Assembly: GCF_050586345.1 (NCBI RefSeq)
Contig: NZ_JBOCEF010000012.1
Location: forward strand, 1-64,000
Length of the DNA stretch: 64,000 bases
Source: JBOCEF01 sp050586345
GTDB taxonomy: Bacteria > Pseudomonadota > Alphaproteobacteria > Rhodobacterales > Rhodobacteraceae
Direction: 5' to 3'
Below are positions 42,443-51,600 of the stretch, piece by piece. Position numbers and translations under genes: made by a program. Under the pieces are notes generated by a model. It was not told the origin of the DNA. It saw only the letters and a list, made by a program, of their open reading frames with translations, and ran no database searches. Position 1 is the stretch's first letter. Each line of letters starts with the position of its first letter.

Positions 42443-42580
42443 TGACGGCGCGCACGGGGGCGCAGAAGGCGGCGCGTGCGGGGGGCGGAAGGTGGCGCGC
42501 ACGGGGGGCGGAAGGTGGCGCGCACGGTGGGCGCAGGAGGTGGCGCGCACGGGGGCGCAGAAGGCGGGGCGCGCGGGGCG
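42443..42580. repeat. Degenerate tandem repeat, six copies of a 23-26-bp unit
   Basis: The core GGCGCGCAC (or close variants) recurs at 42447, 42471, 42494, 42517, 42542 and 42568, mostly followed by GGGGGGCG and GAAGG or CAGAAGG. The array sits in a 797-bp intergenic span (42263-43059) between the riboswitch and catB. No gene is evident in this span, which otherwise holds GC-rich sequence and a locally AT-rich part at 42790-42910. Confidence 0.8.
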
Positions 42581-42863
42581 CGGTCGGTTCGGGCGGCGCG
42601 CTGGGCCGCCCGTCGCGGCAAGGGCCCGCGGCCAGGTCCGGTCCCGGGGGGCGGGCGGGACCTGGCCGCGGGCGGTCGGGGCGGCGGGCCGTGGCGTGCC
42701 GACCGCTCCGTCGCCGGGCGCCGCGCCCGACGGGGCGGTCGGGCGACGGCGCGCGAGCAGGGGGGCTGGCCGCCGATGCAGGGGGGAGTGACGTCCAAGT
42801 CCCTCGGCGTGCTCGCCGCTGAATTCTGCGAGAAGCTCTGCGGATTCTCAAGAGGAGTTTGGT

Positions 42864-42892
42864 GAATACGCTGTGCAGGTCTTCCGGTATTC
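42864..42892. promoter_or_regulatory. Candidate CatR-type operator upstream of catB
   Basis: GAATAC (42864-42869) and GTATTC (42887-42892) form a perfect inverted repeat with a 17-nt spacer in the AT-rich part of the catB upstream region. The half-site contains the same GGTAT/ATAC core seen before catA, and BenM/CatM-type LysR regulators use ATAC-N7-GTAT-like sites. Confidence 0.45.
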
Positions 42893-43059
42893 TTGAATTC
42901 TTCAGATCCGCTGCAGACCGCTTGCGCCGCCTCGCCCGCGTCGCGCCCCCGGCGTCGCCCGCGGGTATCGGATGAGATCGCCCGGGTATTTGCCCCGCCC
43001 GCGCCCGCCCGGGCATTCTGGCGCCCGATCCCTATCCCCTGCCTGAAGGCGCGCCCCAC

Positions 43060-44208
43060 GTGACCAGCATCGACCGCATCGAGACCATCCTCGTCGACCT
43101 CCCCACGATCCGCGGCCACGTGCTGTCGATGACCACGATGACCGTGCAGTCCATCGTGCTGGTGCGGGTCCTGTTCTCGGACGGCTCGGAGGGGCTGGGC
43201 GAGGGGACATCGATCGGCGGCATGTCCTACGGGGCCGAAAGCCCCGAGAGCATCAAGACCGCCGTCGACGCCTATATCGCGCCGGCGCTTGTCGGGCGCC
43301 CGGCGGACGAGGTCGCGGGCGCCGCGGCGCTGATGGGCAAGGTGGTGCGCGGCAATCCCATCGCCCGCTGCGCGGTGGAGACCGCGCTCTGGGACGGGCT
43401 GGCGCGGCGGCTCGGAACCCCGCTGCACCGCCTGTTCGGGGGCGCGATGCGCCGCGCCATCCCCTGCGCCTGGACCCTCGCCTCGGGCCGCTCCGAGACG
43501 GATGCGGAAGAGGCGCTGGAGATGCTGGAGACCCGGCGCCACGACATCTTCAAGCTCAAGATCGGCAAGCGCCCGGTGCGCGAGGACGTGGCCCATGTCG
43601 CGGCCATCGCCCGGGCGGTGGAGGGGCGGGCCTCGATCCGCGTCGACGTCAACCAGGCCTGGTCGCGCCACGACGCCCGCTGGGGCCTGCGCGGGCTGCA
43701 GGAGATCGGCTGCGACCTCGTGGAGCAGCCCATCGCCGCCGGGGACCGCGACGGCATGGCCGCGCTGACCGCGGGCTACGAGATCGCGGTGATGGCGGAC
43801 GAGGCGCTGCAGGGGCCTGCCGACGCGATGGCCGTCTGCGCCGCGGGGGCGGCGGATGTGCTGGCGGTGAAGATCGCGCAGTCGGGCGGCCTCGCCCCCG
43901 CGGCCGCGGTCTGCGCCATGGGCCGGGCCGCGGGGCTGGGCCTTTACGGCGGCACGATGCTCGAGGCCGGGGTGGGCACGGCGGCTGCGCTGCACCTGTT
44001 CTCCGCGCAGCCCGGGCTGGCCTGGGGCTGCGAGCTGTTCGGCCCGCTCTTGATGCGCGAGGAGATCCTGCAAACGCCGCTGGTCTACCGCGATTTCGCC
44101 GTGCACCTGCCCGAGGGGGACGGGATCGGCGTGGCCCTCGACATGGAGGCGGTGAACCGTTTCCGCCGCGACCGGACCGGGGGCATGACCCGCGCCGCGG
44201 GGGCCTGA
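43060..44208 (+). CDS. catB: Muconate cycloisomerase (CatB-like)
   Basis: 382 residues starting with GTG. Enolase-superfamily lactonising enzyme: cis,cis-muconate to muconolactone, second step of the catechol branch of the beta-ketoadipate pathway. Visible marks are the KLK base motif (IFKLKIGKRP), metal ligands in RVDVNQAW, VEQPI and MADEAL, and the opposite base in AVKIAQSGG. The N-terminal capping domain has GEGTSIGGMSYG. Close to, but not co-directional with, the intradiol dioxygenase gene. A related dipeptide epimerase or chloromuconate activity cannot be excluded. Confidence 0.88.
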   Translation: MTSIDRIETILVDLPTIRGHVLSMTTMTVQSIVLVRVLFSDGSEGLGEGTSIGGMSYGAESPESIKTAVDAYIAPALVGRPADEVAGAAALMGKVVRGNPIARCAVETALWDGLARRLGTPLHRLFGGAMRRAIPCAWTLASGRSETDAEEALEMLETRRHDIFKLKIGKRPVREDVAHVAAIARAVEGRASIRVDVNQAWSRHDARWGLRGLQEIGCDLVEQPIAAGDRDGMAALTAGYEIAVMADEALQGPADAMAVCAAGAADVLAVKIAQSGGLAPAAAVCAMGRAAGLGLYGGTMLEAGVGTAAALHLFSAQPGLAWGCELFGPLLMREEILQTPLVYRDFAVHLPEGDGIGVALDMEAVNRFRRDRTGGMTRAAGA

Positions 44209-44439
44209 GGGGCGCCCAGGCCCGCCGCAAGCGCCGCCGCGCCCCGCGCGGCCGGGCGGACGAGCGGGGGCGTCACGCCCCCCGAGGACGGCCGTCCGCC
44301 CCCGCCCTCAACCGGCGATCCGCCCGCTCGGCGAGGGGACAAGCCCCCCGCACGCGCGGGCGGAGGCGACGGCTGCGCCGCCGCCGGGCGCGCGCCTTCC
44401 TTTGCTGCGCTCCGCCGACCCGCTCAGGCGCCGTTCCGC

Positions 44440-45339
44440 TCAGCCGTGCGCCGTCTTCAGCACCCGCCGCGCCACCTGCTGGGCGATGGTCAGGAACGCC
44501 TTCACGTGGACGCCCTGCTCATCGAGGCGGCTGTTCACCGACAGCGCCGTCTGGCGCAGCTTCTGGGCGATGGGGTGGAACCGGATCCCGTGCCGCTGCG
44601 CCGAGCCGACCGAGCGCGGCACGATGCACACCCCCTCGCCGATCGCCACCAGGCTCAGCGCCGTCTGCAGGTCCATGGTGAAGGCCCGCTTCGCGATCTC
44701 CACCCCGTGCTCGGCGCAGGCGTCGATCACGAAATCGGCGTAGGACGGCCGCGGATATTCGGGGTAGAGCAGGAAGGTCTGGTCCGCGAGCGCCGAGAGA
44801 TCCGCCGAGGGCCCGAGATCGAGCGTGTCCGGCGCCGCCAGCACCAGCGGCTCGTCCTGCAGCCGCCGGGTGGAGAACTCGGCGTCCTCCAGCGCCGGGC
44901 GCGCGAAGGCCACGTCGATCTCGCGCGCCACCAGCGCCCGCTGCAGGCGCGCATTGTTCATCGGCGAAAGGCTCAGCTCCACGTCCGGATGCCCGGCGCG
45001 GAAGCTCTTGATGATCGTCGGCAGGATCCCGTAGGTGGCCGAGCCGACGAAGCCGATCCGAAGCCGCCCCTCGGCCCCCTCGCCGATGCGCCGGATCTCG
45101 CGCCGCGCATCCTCGATCTGCGCCAGGATGGCCCGGGCGCGCACCAGCAGCCGCTCGCCCGCCTGGGTCAGGGTCACCGCGTTGCGGCCGCGGTTGAACA
45201 GGACCGCGCCGAGCTCCTCCTCGAACTGCTTGATCTGGCGCGAGAGCGGCGGCTGCGCCATGCCGAGCCGCCCGGCGGCGCGGCCGAAATGCAGCTCCTC
45301 GGCCACCGCCACGAAATAGCGCAGCTGCTTGACGTTCAT
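44440..45339 (-). CDS. LysR-family regulator, CatR/BenM-like
   Basis: 299 residues from ATG 45339 (MNVKQLRYFVAVAEELHFGR). Winged helix at 1-60 (GRLGMAQPPLSRQIKQFEEE), then the effector domain with the TYGILPT stretch and EIDVAFARP typical of aromatic-responsive members. It lies downstream of catA on the same strand, so the two may be cotranscribed. It probably responds to muconate and acts at the GGTAT/ATACC dyads before catA, catB and the hydrolase. Confidence 0.88.
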   Translation of the reverse strand: MNVKQLRYFVAVAEELHFGRAAGRLGMAQPPLSRQIKQFEEELGAVLFNRGRNAVTLTQAGERLLVRARAILAQIEDARREIRRIGEGAEGRLRIGFVGSATYGILPTIIKSFRAGHPDVELSLSPMNNARLQRALVAREIDVAFARPALEDAEFSTRRLQDEPLVLAAPDTLDLGPSADLSALADQTFLLYPEYPRPSYADFVIDACAEHGVEIAKRAFTMDLQTALSLVAIGEGVCIVPRSVGSAQRHGIRFHPIAQKLRQTALSVNSRLDEQGVHVKAFLTIAQQVARRVLKTAHG

Positions 45340-45532
45340 GGGCCGGGTCCTTGCGAAGGGCGCGCGCTGAAGGGGCGGGCGGGGCGTCATCGAACCGCCG
45401 CCCGCCCACCGGGGCAAGACGAAAAAGCCCCCGGCGCCGGGGGCGACGGGGGCGCGGGCGGGGCCGTGCAGGCGGGCCGCGCCGCGTGGAGGCCGCGCGA
45501 CGCACGGGAGCGGCGCGCGCGGCCCCGAGGCC

Positions 45533-46408
45533 TCACTCGGCGGCGAGCGTCTCCGCCGCCGCCGCGGGGGCCAGCACGAAGTCGAAGGTCACGTGCAGGT
45601 CGGTCCCGTGCTCGGGGGCCGCTTTCTCGAACCTGGCGATCAGGCTCTCCTTCACCGCGAAGACCGAGTCGTTGTCGATGTAATCCGACTCCGAGTCGAA
45701 GACCTGGCTGACCAGCGTCCCGAAGCCCTCCTTCTCCAGCAGGAAATGGATGTGCCCGGGGCGCATCGGGTGGTGGCCCATGGCGTGGATCAGCTCGCCC
45801 GCGGTCTCGTCCTCGGGGATCGGGTAGGGCGCGGGGCGCAGCGCGCGGAAGGCGTAGCGCCCTTCGGCATCGGTCATGTAGCGGCCGCGCAGGTTGTAGT
45901 CGGGCTGCTCGGGGTCGTGGTTTTCATAGAGGCCGTTCGGCGCGTCCTCCCAGATGTCCACGAGGACGCCCTCGATCGGGTTCCCGTCGGTGTCGCGGAT
46001 CACGCCCTCGACCAGCACCGTCTCCTGCCCCTCGAAATCCTTCAGCACGCAGGAGGCGCCGTTGGGAAGGACCGGCGGGTTCTCGCGGTAGAACGGCCCG
46101 AGGACGGTGCTCTCGGATTCGCCGTCGCGCACGGGGCGGGTGAGCATGTCGACCAGCACCTCGACCCCGAGGATGTCGCCCAGCAGGATGAATTCCTGCC
46201 GCTTGTCGCTGCACAGCGCGCCCGCGCGGCCGAGATAGTCGCAGGCGTAGAGGAACTCGGAATGCTGCAGCTTCACGTCCTTGCAGAAGGCGTGCAGGTG
46301 CTTGACGAGGCTGGCCATCACCTCCTGCTGGCGCGGGGTCTGTTCGCCGTGCCTGCCCATCGAGGCGAGCACGATGTCGGTGACGTTGTCGATGGTGACG
46401 TTGCGCAT
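45533..46408 (-). CDS. catA: Intradiol ring-cleavage dioxygenase (catechol or hydroxyquinol 1,2-dioxygenase)
   Basis: 291 residues with the N-terminal helical dimerisation domain (1-100) and the catalytic beta-sandwich. The non-heme Fe(III) ligands are Tyr161 (PNGLYENHD), Tyr195 (RPAPYPIP), His219 and His221 (RPGHIHFLL). It cleaves catechol to cis,cis-muconate; the nearby catB supports catechol over hydroxyquinol, but the sequence alone allows either. Divergent from the SCP2-hydrolase gene. Confidence 0.88.
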   Translation of the reverse strand: MRNVTIDNVTDIVLASMGRHGEQTPRQQEVMASLVKHLHAFCKDVKLQHSEFLYACDYLGRAGALCSDKRQEFILLGDILGVEVLVDMLTRPVRDGESESTVLGPFYRENPPVLPNGASCVLKDFEGQETVLVEGVIRDTDGNPIEGVLVDIWEDAPNGLYENHDPEQPDYNLRGRYMTDAEGRYAFRALRPAPYPIPEDETAGELIHAMGHHPMRPGHIHFLLEKEGFGTLVSQVFDSESDYIDNDSVFAVKESLIARFEKAAPEHGTDLHVTFDFVLAPAAAAETLAAE

Positions 46409-46744
46409 GGGGCGGTCCTCCTCCCGCGGGGTCCGTGCGGCGGCCCCGGTTGCTTCCCTGGCGGTGGTCGGCGGCGCGGCGGTGGTCGGCGGCGCGGCCT
46501 CGGCGGCATATTGATCGGCGCGGCGGGGCGGGGCCAATGCCCGGCGCGGTATCGCTCCATACTCCGGGCGGCAGGGCGGGGCGGCGGACGGGCGGGACTG
46601 GGGCCGGGGCCGGGCGCCGCCCGCCGGGCGGTATCGGCCCATACCGCGAAAGGTATTGGAACCGCGCCGCCGCCGCTGCACCCTGCGCCTCCGCGCGGCG
46701 GACCGCGCCGGAACGGCCCCGCGGGACGCGGGAAAGGAGACCCG
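46409..46744. promoter_or_regulatory. catA / hydrolase divergent control region with GGTAT/ATACC dyads
   Basis: 336 bp without a gene. GGTAT-N6-ATAC occurs at 46548-46562, and three alternating half-sites GGTAT-N6-ATACC-N6-GGTAT at 46630-46656. A 19-bp sequence around GCGGTGGTCGGCGGCGCGGC is tandemly doubled at about 46460-46497. The dyads fit a LysR regulator of the CatR/BenM type acting on both divergent genes. AAGGAG at 46734-46739 is the ribosome-binding site of the hydrolase. Confidence 0.6.
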
Positions 46745-47974
46745 ATGATCGCCAAGCTCGACGCCATGCGGTGGCGCCTCGACGCAACGCCCCACCTCGT
46801 GCGCCTCGGGCGCCTGTTCTCGGACACCGTGCTGCTGCGGGTGGACGGGGACGAATTCTACCTGACCTTCGAGAAGGGCCGCCTCGTCGACGCGACCCCG
46901 GGCCCGAGCCGCAAGACGCCGTGGCGCTTCGCCTTTTCAACGGATGCCGCGGCGCTGGAAGCGTTCTGGCAGGCCGCCCCCGCGCCGGGCTTCCACGACA
47001 TCTTCGGGCTGGTGAAGATCGGCCGCGGGTCGATCGACGGCGACATCCTGGCGCTGGTCAAGAACCTGCGCTTCTTCAAGGAATTCATGGCGCTGGGCCG
47101 CGAACCGGCCCCCGCCGCCGCCCCGGCGCCCGCGCCGCAGGGGATCGAGCCGATCACGGGGCGCTACGTGCACCTCACCCTCTCGGGCCGTCCGCACCGG
47201 GTCTATTTCGAGGAGGCCGGGCAGGGCCGCCCGGTCCTCTGCCTGCACACCGCCGGCGCCCATACCGGCCAGTGGCGCGCGCAGATGAACGACGCGGAGA
47301 TCACCGACAGCCACCGCCTGATCGCCTTCGACATGCCCTGGCACGGCAAATCCCTGCCGCCCGAGGGCTGGGAGACGGAAGAATACCTTCTCACCACCGA
47401 GGCCTATATCGAGACGGTCCTCGCCATGGTCGACGCGCTGGGCCTCGAGAAGCCGATCCTCGCGGGGGTGTCCATGGGCGGGCGCATCGCGCTGCAGCTC
47501 GCCGCCCTGCACCCGGAGAAATTCTCGGGCTTCATCGCCATCGAGGCGTCGGATTTCCAGCCCGCCTGGTACGATATCGACTGGTTCCACCGCCCCGATG
47601 CGCATGGGGGCGAGATGGGCGCCGCCCTCGTCTCGGCCAACATCACCCCCCACGCGCCGGGCGCCGACCGCTGGGCGACGCAGTGGATGTTCATGCAATC
47701 CGGCCCCGGCGTGTTCCGCGGCGACCTGAGCTTTTACACGCGGGATGACAGCCTGATCGGGCGCCTCGGGGCCATCGACACGTCGAAAACCCCCGTCCAC
47801 ATCATCGTCGGCGCCTATGACCTGACCTGCACGCCCGAGGACGCGCAGCGCACCGCGGACGCCATCGACGGCGCGACCATCGCGGTCATGGACGAAGTCG
47901 GCCACTTCCCGATGTCCGAGCACCCCGAGGGGTTCCGGCCTTTCTTCCTGGACGCCCTCGCCCGCATGGGCTGA
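46745..47974 (+). CDS. SCP2-like domain fused to alpha/beta hydrolase
   Basis: 409 residues. Residues 1-115 look like an SCP2/sterol-carrier fold (DEFYLTFEKGRLVDATPG, LVKIGRGSIDGDILALVKNL); a Pro/Ala linker follows; residues 140-409 are an alpha/beta hydrolase with LHTAGAHTGQW, nucleophile elbow AGVSMGGRIAL, acid GAYDLTCTP and His in EVGHFPMSEHP. Divergent from catA under a shared dyad-rich region, so it probably acts in the same aromatic pathway, for instance on a lactone or ester. A 3-oxoadipate enol-lactonase role is possible but the fusion is atypical for PcaD. Confidence 0.82.
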   Translation: MIAKLDAMRWRLDATPHLVRLGRLFSDTVLLRVDGDEFYLTFEKGRLVDATPGPSRKTPWRFAFSTDAAALEAFWQAAPAPGFHDIFGLVKIGRGSIDGDILALVKNLRFFKEFMALGREPAPAAAPAPAPQGIEPITGRYVHLTLSGRPHRVYFEEAGQGRPVLCLHTAGAHTGQWRAQMNDAEITDSHRLIAFDMPWHGKSLPPEGWETEEYLLTTEAYIETVLAMVDALGLEKPILAGVSMGGRIALQLAALHPEKFSGFIAIEASDFQPAWYDIDWFHRPDAHGGEMGAALVSANITPHAPGADRWATQWMFMQSGPGVFRGDLSFYTRDDSLIGRLGAIDTSKTPVHIIVGAYDLTCTPEDAQRTADAIDGATIAVMDEVGHFPMSEHPEGFRPFFLDALARMG

Positions 47975-48006
47975 GGGGAGGCGGGCGGGCCTCGCTCAGG
48001 CCCGCC

Positions 48007-48495
48007 TCACTCCGGCCCGCCGGGCCCGATCTCGTCCTTCACCTGCTCCATCACCACGTGGGTCGAGGTGCTGGACACGTGGGGCATGGCCGAGACCACC
48101 TCTCCCATGACCCGCCGGTATTCGTCGATATCGCGGGTGCGGACCTTCAGCAGGTAATCGAAGGCCCCGGCGATCATGTGGCATTCCACGATCGCCGGGG
48201 CCGCCATCGCCGCGTCGCGGAACGCCTTCAGCGCAGGCTCGCGCGTGTCCGACAGGCGCACCTCCACGAAGGTCACCCGGCCGCGGCCCATCTTCGCCCA
48301 GTTCAGCCGCGCGCCGTAGCCCTGGATGAAGCCCGCCTTCTCCAGCCGCTTCACCCGCGCCAGCACCGGCGTCTTGCTCAGCCCCGCGCGCCGGGCAAGC
48401 TCGGTCATCGAGATCCGCCCGTCCGCCGCCAGCTCCCGCAGGATCGCGCGGTCCGCACGGTCGAGGCCGTTCTCGTCATATCGTCCATCATCCAT
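48007..48495 (-). CDS. putR: Lrp/AsnC-family regulator, PutR-like
   Basis: 162 residues from ATG 48495 (MDDGRYDENGLDRADRAILR). Lrp helix-turn-helix (ISMTELARRAGLSKTPVLAR) and RAM ligand domain. Divergent from putA with 112 bp between starts, the usual arrangement of the proline-responsive activator in Rhodobacterales and Rhizobiales. The shared region holds a GGGCGG / CCGCCC dyad (about 48517-48543). Confidence 0.9.
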   Translation of the reverse strand: MDDGRYDENGLDRADRAILRELAADGRISMTELARRAGLSKTPVLARVKRLEKAGFIQGYGARLNWAKMGRGRVTFVEVRLSDTREPALKAFRDAAMAAPAIVECHMIAGAFDYLLKVRTRDIDEYRRVMGEVVSAMPHVSSTSTHVVMEQVKDEIGPGGPE

Positions 48496-48607
48496 GCTCA
48501 AATCGCTCCGGTCGGACTGCGGATCGGGCGGGAATGGTCTGATCGTCCGCCCGGCCTGCTGTACCATGGGCCGAGCCGCAATTCACCAGCCCCGAAAGCG
48601 CCCCGCC

Positions 48608-51600
48608 ATGAGCACCGCCGCCCATATCTCCCGCCTGTTCGCCGCCATCGAGGCCGGCAAGCGCGCCCCCGAGGGGCCGCTGCTGGCCGATCTCGCCCGC
48701 GTCGCCGCCTTGCCCGCGGCCGAGCGCGCCGCCATCTCGGCCGACGGCGCCGGGCTGGTGCGGGACATTCGCTCTTCGGCGAAACCGGGGCTGATGGAGG
48801 TGTTCCTCGCCGAATACGGCCTCTCGACCGATGAGGGGATCGCGCTGATGTGCCTCGCGGAGGCGCTGCTGCGCGTCCCGGACGCCGAGACGGTGGATGA
48901 GCTGATCGAGGACAAGATCGCCCCCTCGGACTGGGGCCGCCATCTCGGGCATTCCGCCTCGCCGCTGGTCAACGGGTCGACCTGGGCGCTGATGCTGACG
49001 GGGCGCGTGCTGGACGAGGGCGGGCAGGGGATCGCGGGGCGTCTGCGCGGCGCCGTGAAGCGCCTCGGGGAGCCTGTCATCCGCGCCGCCGTGCAGCGCG
49101 CGATGAAGGAGATGGGCCGCCAGTTCGTCCTCGGCGAGAGCATCGAGGCCGCCATGGACCGCGGCCGCACGCGTGAGGGGCAGGGCTACACCCACTCCTT
49201 CGACATGCTGGGCGAGGCGGCGATGACCCATGCCGACGCCGCGCGCTACATGGACGCCTACCAGCGCGCCATCGCCGCCATCGCCAAGCGCTGCAAGGGG
49301 GATGACCCGCGCCGCAACCCGGGCATCTCGGTCAAGCTCTCGGCCCTGTTTCCCCGCTACGAGGTGGCGCAGGAGGAGGCGGCGCTGGCGGCCCTCGTCC
49401 CCGCGCTCGGCGCCCTCGCCCGCCAGGCGGCCGAGGCAGGCATGGGGCTGTCGGTGGACGCCGAGGAGGCGGACCGGCTGGTCCTGTCGCTCAAGGTGAT
49501 CGAGGGCGTGCTGTCCGATCCCGCGCTGGAGGGGTGGGACGGTTTCGGCGTCGTCGTGCAGGCCTACGGGCGCCGCGCCCTGCCGGTGATCGACTGGCTG
49601 CACGCGCTGGCGGACAAGCTCGACCGCCGCATCGCCGTGCGGCTGGTGAAGGGCGCCTACTGGGACACCGAGATCAAGCGCGCCCAGGTCGAGGGCCTGG
49701 AGGATTTCCCCGTCTTCACCCGCAAGCAGGCCACGGATGTCAGCTATATCGCCTGCGCCCGCCGCCTGCTGGACCGGCGCGGCCGGATCTACCCCCAGTT
49801 CGCCACCCACAACGCCCATACCGTCGCCGCCGTGCTGCGCATGGCCGGGGGCGTCGAGGGCTACGAGTTCCAGCGCCTGCACGGGATGGGCGAGCGGCTG
49901 CATGACATCATCGTCCAGCGCCGCAAGGCCGCCTGCCGCATCTACGCCCCGGTGGGGGCGCATCGCGAGCTGCTGGCCTATCTCGTCCGCCGCCTGCTGG
50001 AGAACGGCGCCAATTCCAGCTTCGTGAACCAGATCGTGGACGAGGGCGTCGCGCCCGAGACCATCGCCGCCTGTCCCTTCGCCGCCCTTGAAGGCATGGC
50101 CGACGCGCATCCGCTGATCCCGACGGGGCCGGAGCTGTTCGGGCCTTCGCGGCGCAACTCGGCCGGGTTCGACCTGTCGGACGCCCCCACGCTGGCCCGC
50201 ATCGACGCGGCGCGGGCGGCCGAGATCCCCTCCGCCGGGCCGATCCTCGCCGCCGAGGCCGCGCCCGGCCCGCTGCGCCCGGTCCTCAGCCCCATCGACG
50301 GGCACGTGGTGGCCGAGGTCGAGGAGGCGGGCCCCGAGGCCGCCGCCGCGGCCCTCGCCGCCGCCCGCCCCTGGACCGCCCCGCCCGAGGCGCGCGCCGC
50401 GGTCCTGCGCGCCGCCGCCGACCTCTACGAGGCCCAGTACGGCCCCCTCTTCGCCGCGCTGGCGGACGAGGCCGGGAAGACGCTGATGGACGCCGTGGCC
50501 GAGCTGCGCGAGGCGGTGGACTTCCTGCGCTTCTATGCGAACGGCGCCGACGCGACGCCGCCGCGCGGGGTCTTCACCTGCATCAGCCCCTGGAACTTCC
50601 CGCTGGCGATCTTCACCGGGCAGGTGGCCGCGGCGCTCGCCACCGGCAACGCGGTGCTGGCCAAACCCGCCCCGCAGACGCCGCTGGTGGCCGCCATGGC
50701 CGTGCGCCTGCTGCACGAGGCCGGGGTGCCGCGCCATGCCCTCCAGCTGCTGCCGGGCGGCGGCGCGGTCGGCGCCGCGCTGACCTCGGACGCGCGCGTG
50801 GACGGCGTGGCCTTCACCGGCTCGACCGAGACCGCCAGGCGCATCCAGGCGGCGATGGCCGAACACCTCGCCCCCGGCGCGCCGCTGATCGCCGAGACGG
50901 GGGGCCTCAACGCCATGATCGTCGACAGCACCGCGCTGCCCGAACAGGCGGTGCGGGACATCATCGCCTCGGCCTTCCAGTCGGCGGGCCAGCGCTGCTC
51001 GGCCCTGCGCTGCCTCTACGTGCAGGAGGACGTCGCGAAGCCGCTGACCGAGATGATCCTCGGCGCCATGGATGCGCTCAGCGTCGGGGACCCATGGAAG
51101 CTCTCCACGGATGTGGGCCCGGTGATCGACCAGGCGGCGCGCGAGGGGATCGAGGCGCATGTCGCCGCGGCCGAGGCCGAGGGGCGGCTGATCCGGCGGC
51201 TGGAGGCGCCCGCGCAGGGCAGCTTCACCGGCCCGGCGCTGATCCGGGTGAACGGCATTGAAGACATCGGGCGCGAGGTGTTCGGCCCGGTCCTGCACAT
51301 CGCCGCCTTCAAGGCGGGCGAGGTGGACGCGGTGATCGACGCGGTGAATGGCGCCGGCTACGGGCTGACCTTCGGGCTGCACAGCCGCATCGACGCGCGG
51401 GTGCAGCAGGTGGCGGACCGGGTCGAGGCCGGGAATGTCTACGTCAACCGCAACCAGGTCGGCGCGGTCGTCGAATCGCAGCCCTTCGGCGGCGAGGGTC
51501 TCTCCGGCACCGGGCCGAAGGCGGGCGGGCCGAACTACCTCGCGCGCTTCCGCCGCCCCGAGGCGCGCGTGGTCTCGGCGTCCTGGGAGGCGCCGGCGGA

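Noticed and set aside
42443..42580. CRISPR-like array
   Set aside because: The units abut one another without unique spacers, vary in length and contain no palindromic repeat. This is a tandem repeat, and no cas genes are near.
43060..44208. Dipeptide epimerase or mandelate racemase
   Set aside because: The nearby intradiol dioxygenase and CatR-like regulator make muconate cycloisomerase the best reading, although enolase-superfamily roles overlap.
44209..44439. Missing muconolactone isomerase (catC) in the gap after catB
   Set aside because: No frame of about 90 codons with the ferredoxin-like CatC pattern exists there; only GC-rich dyads are visible.
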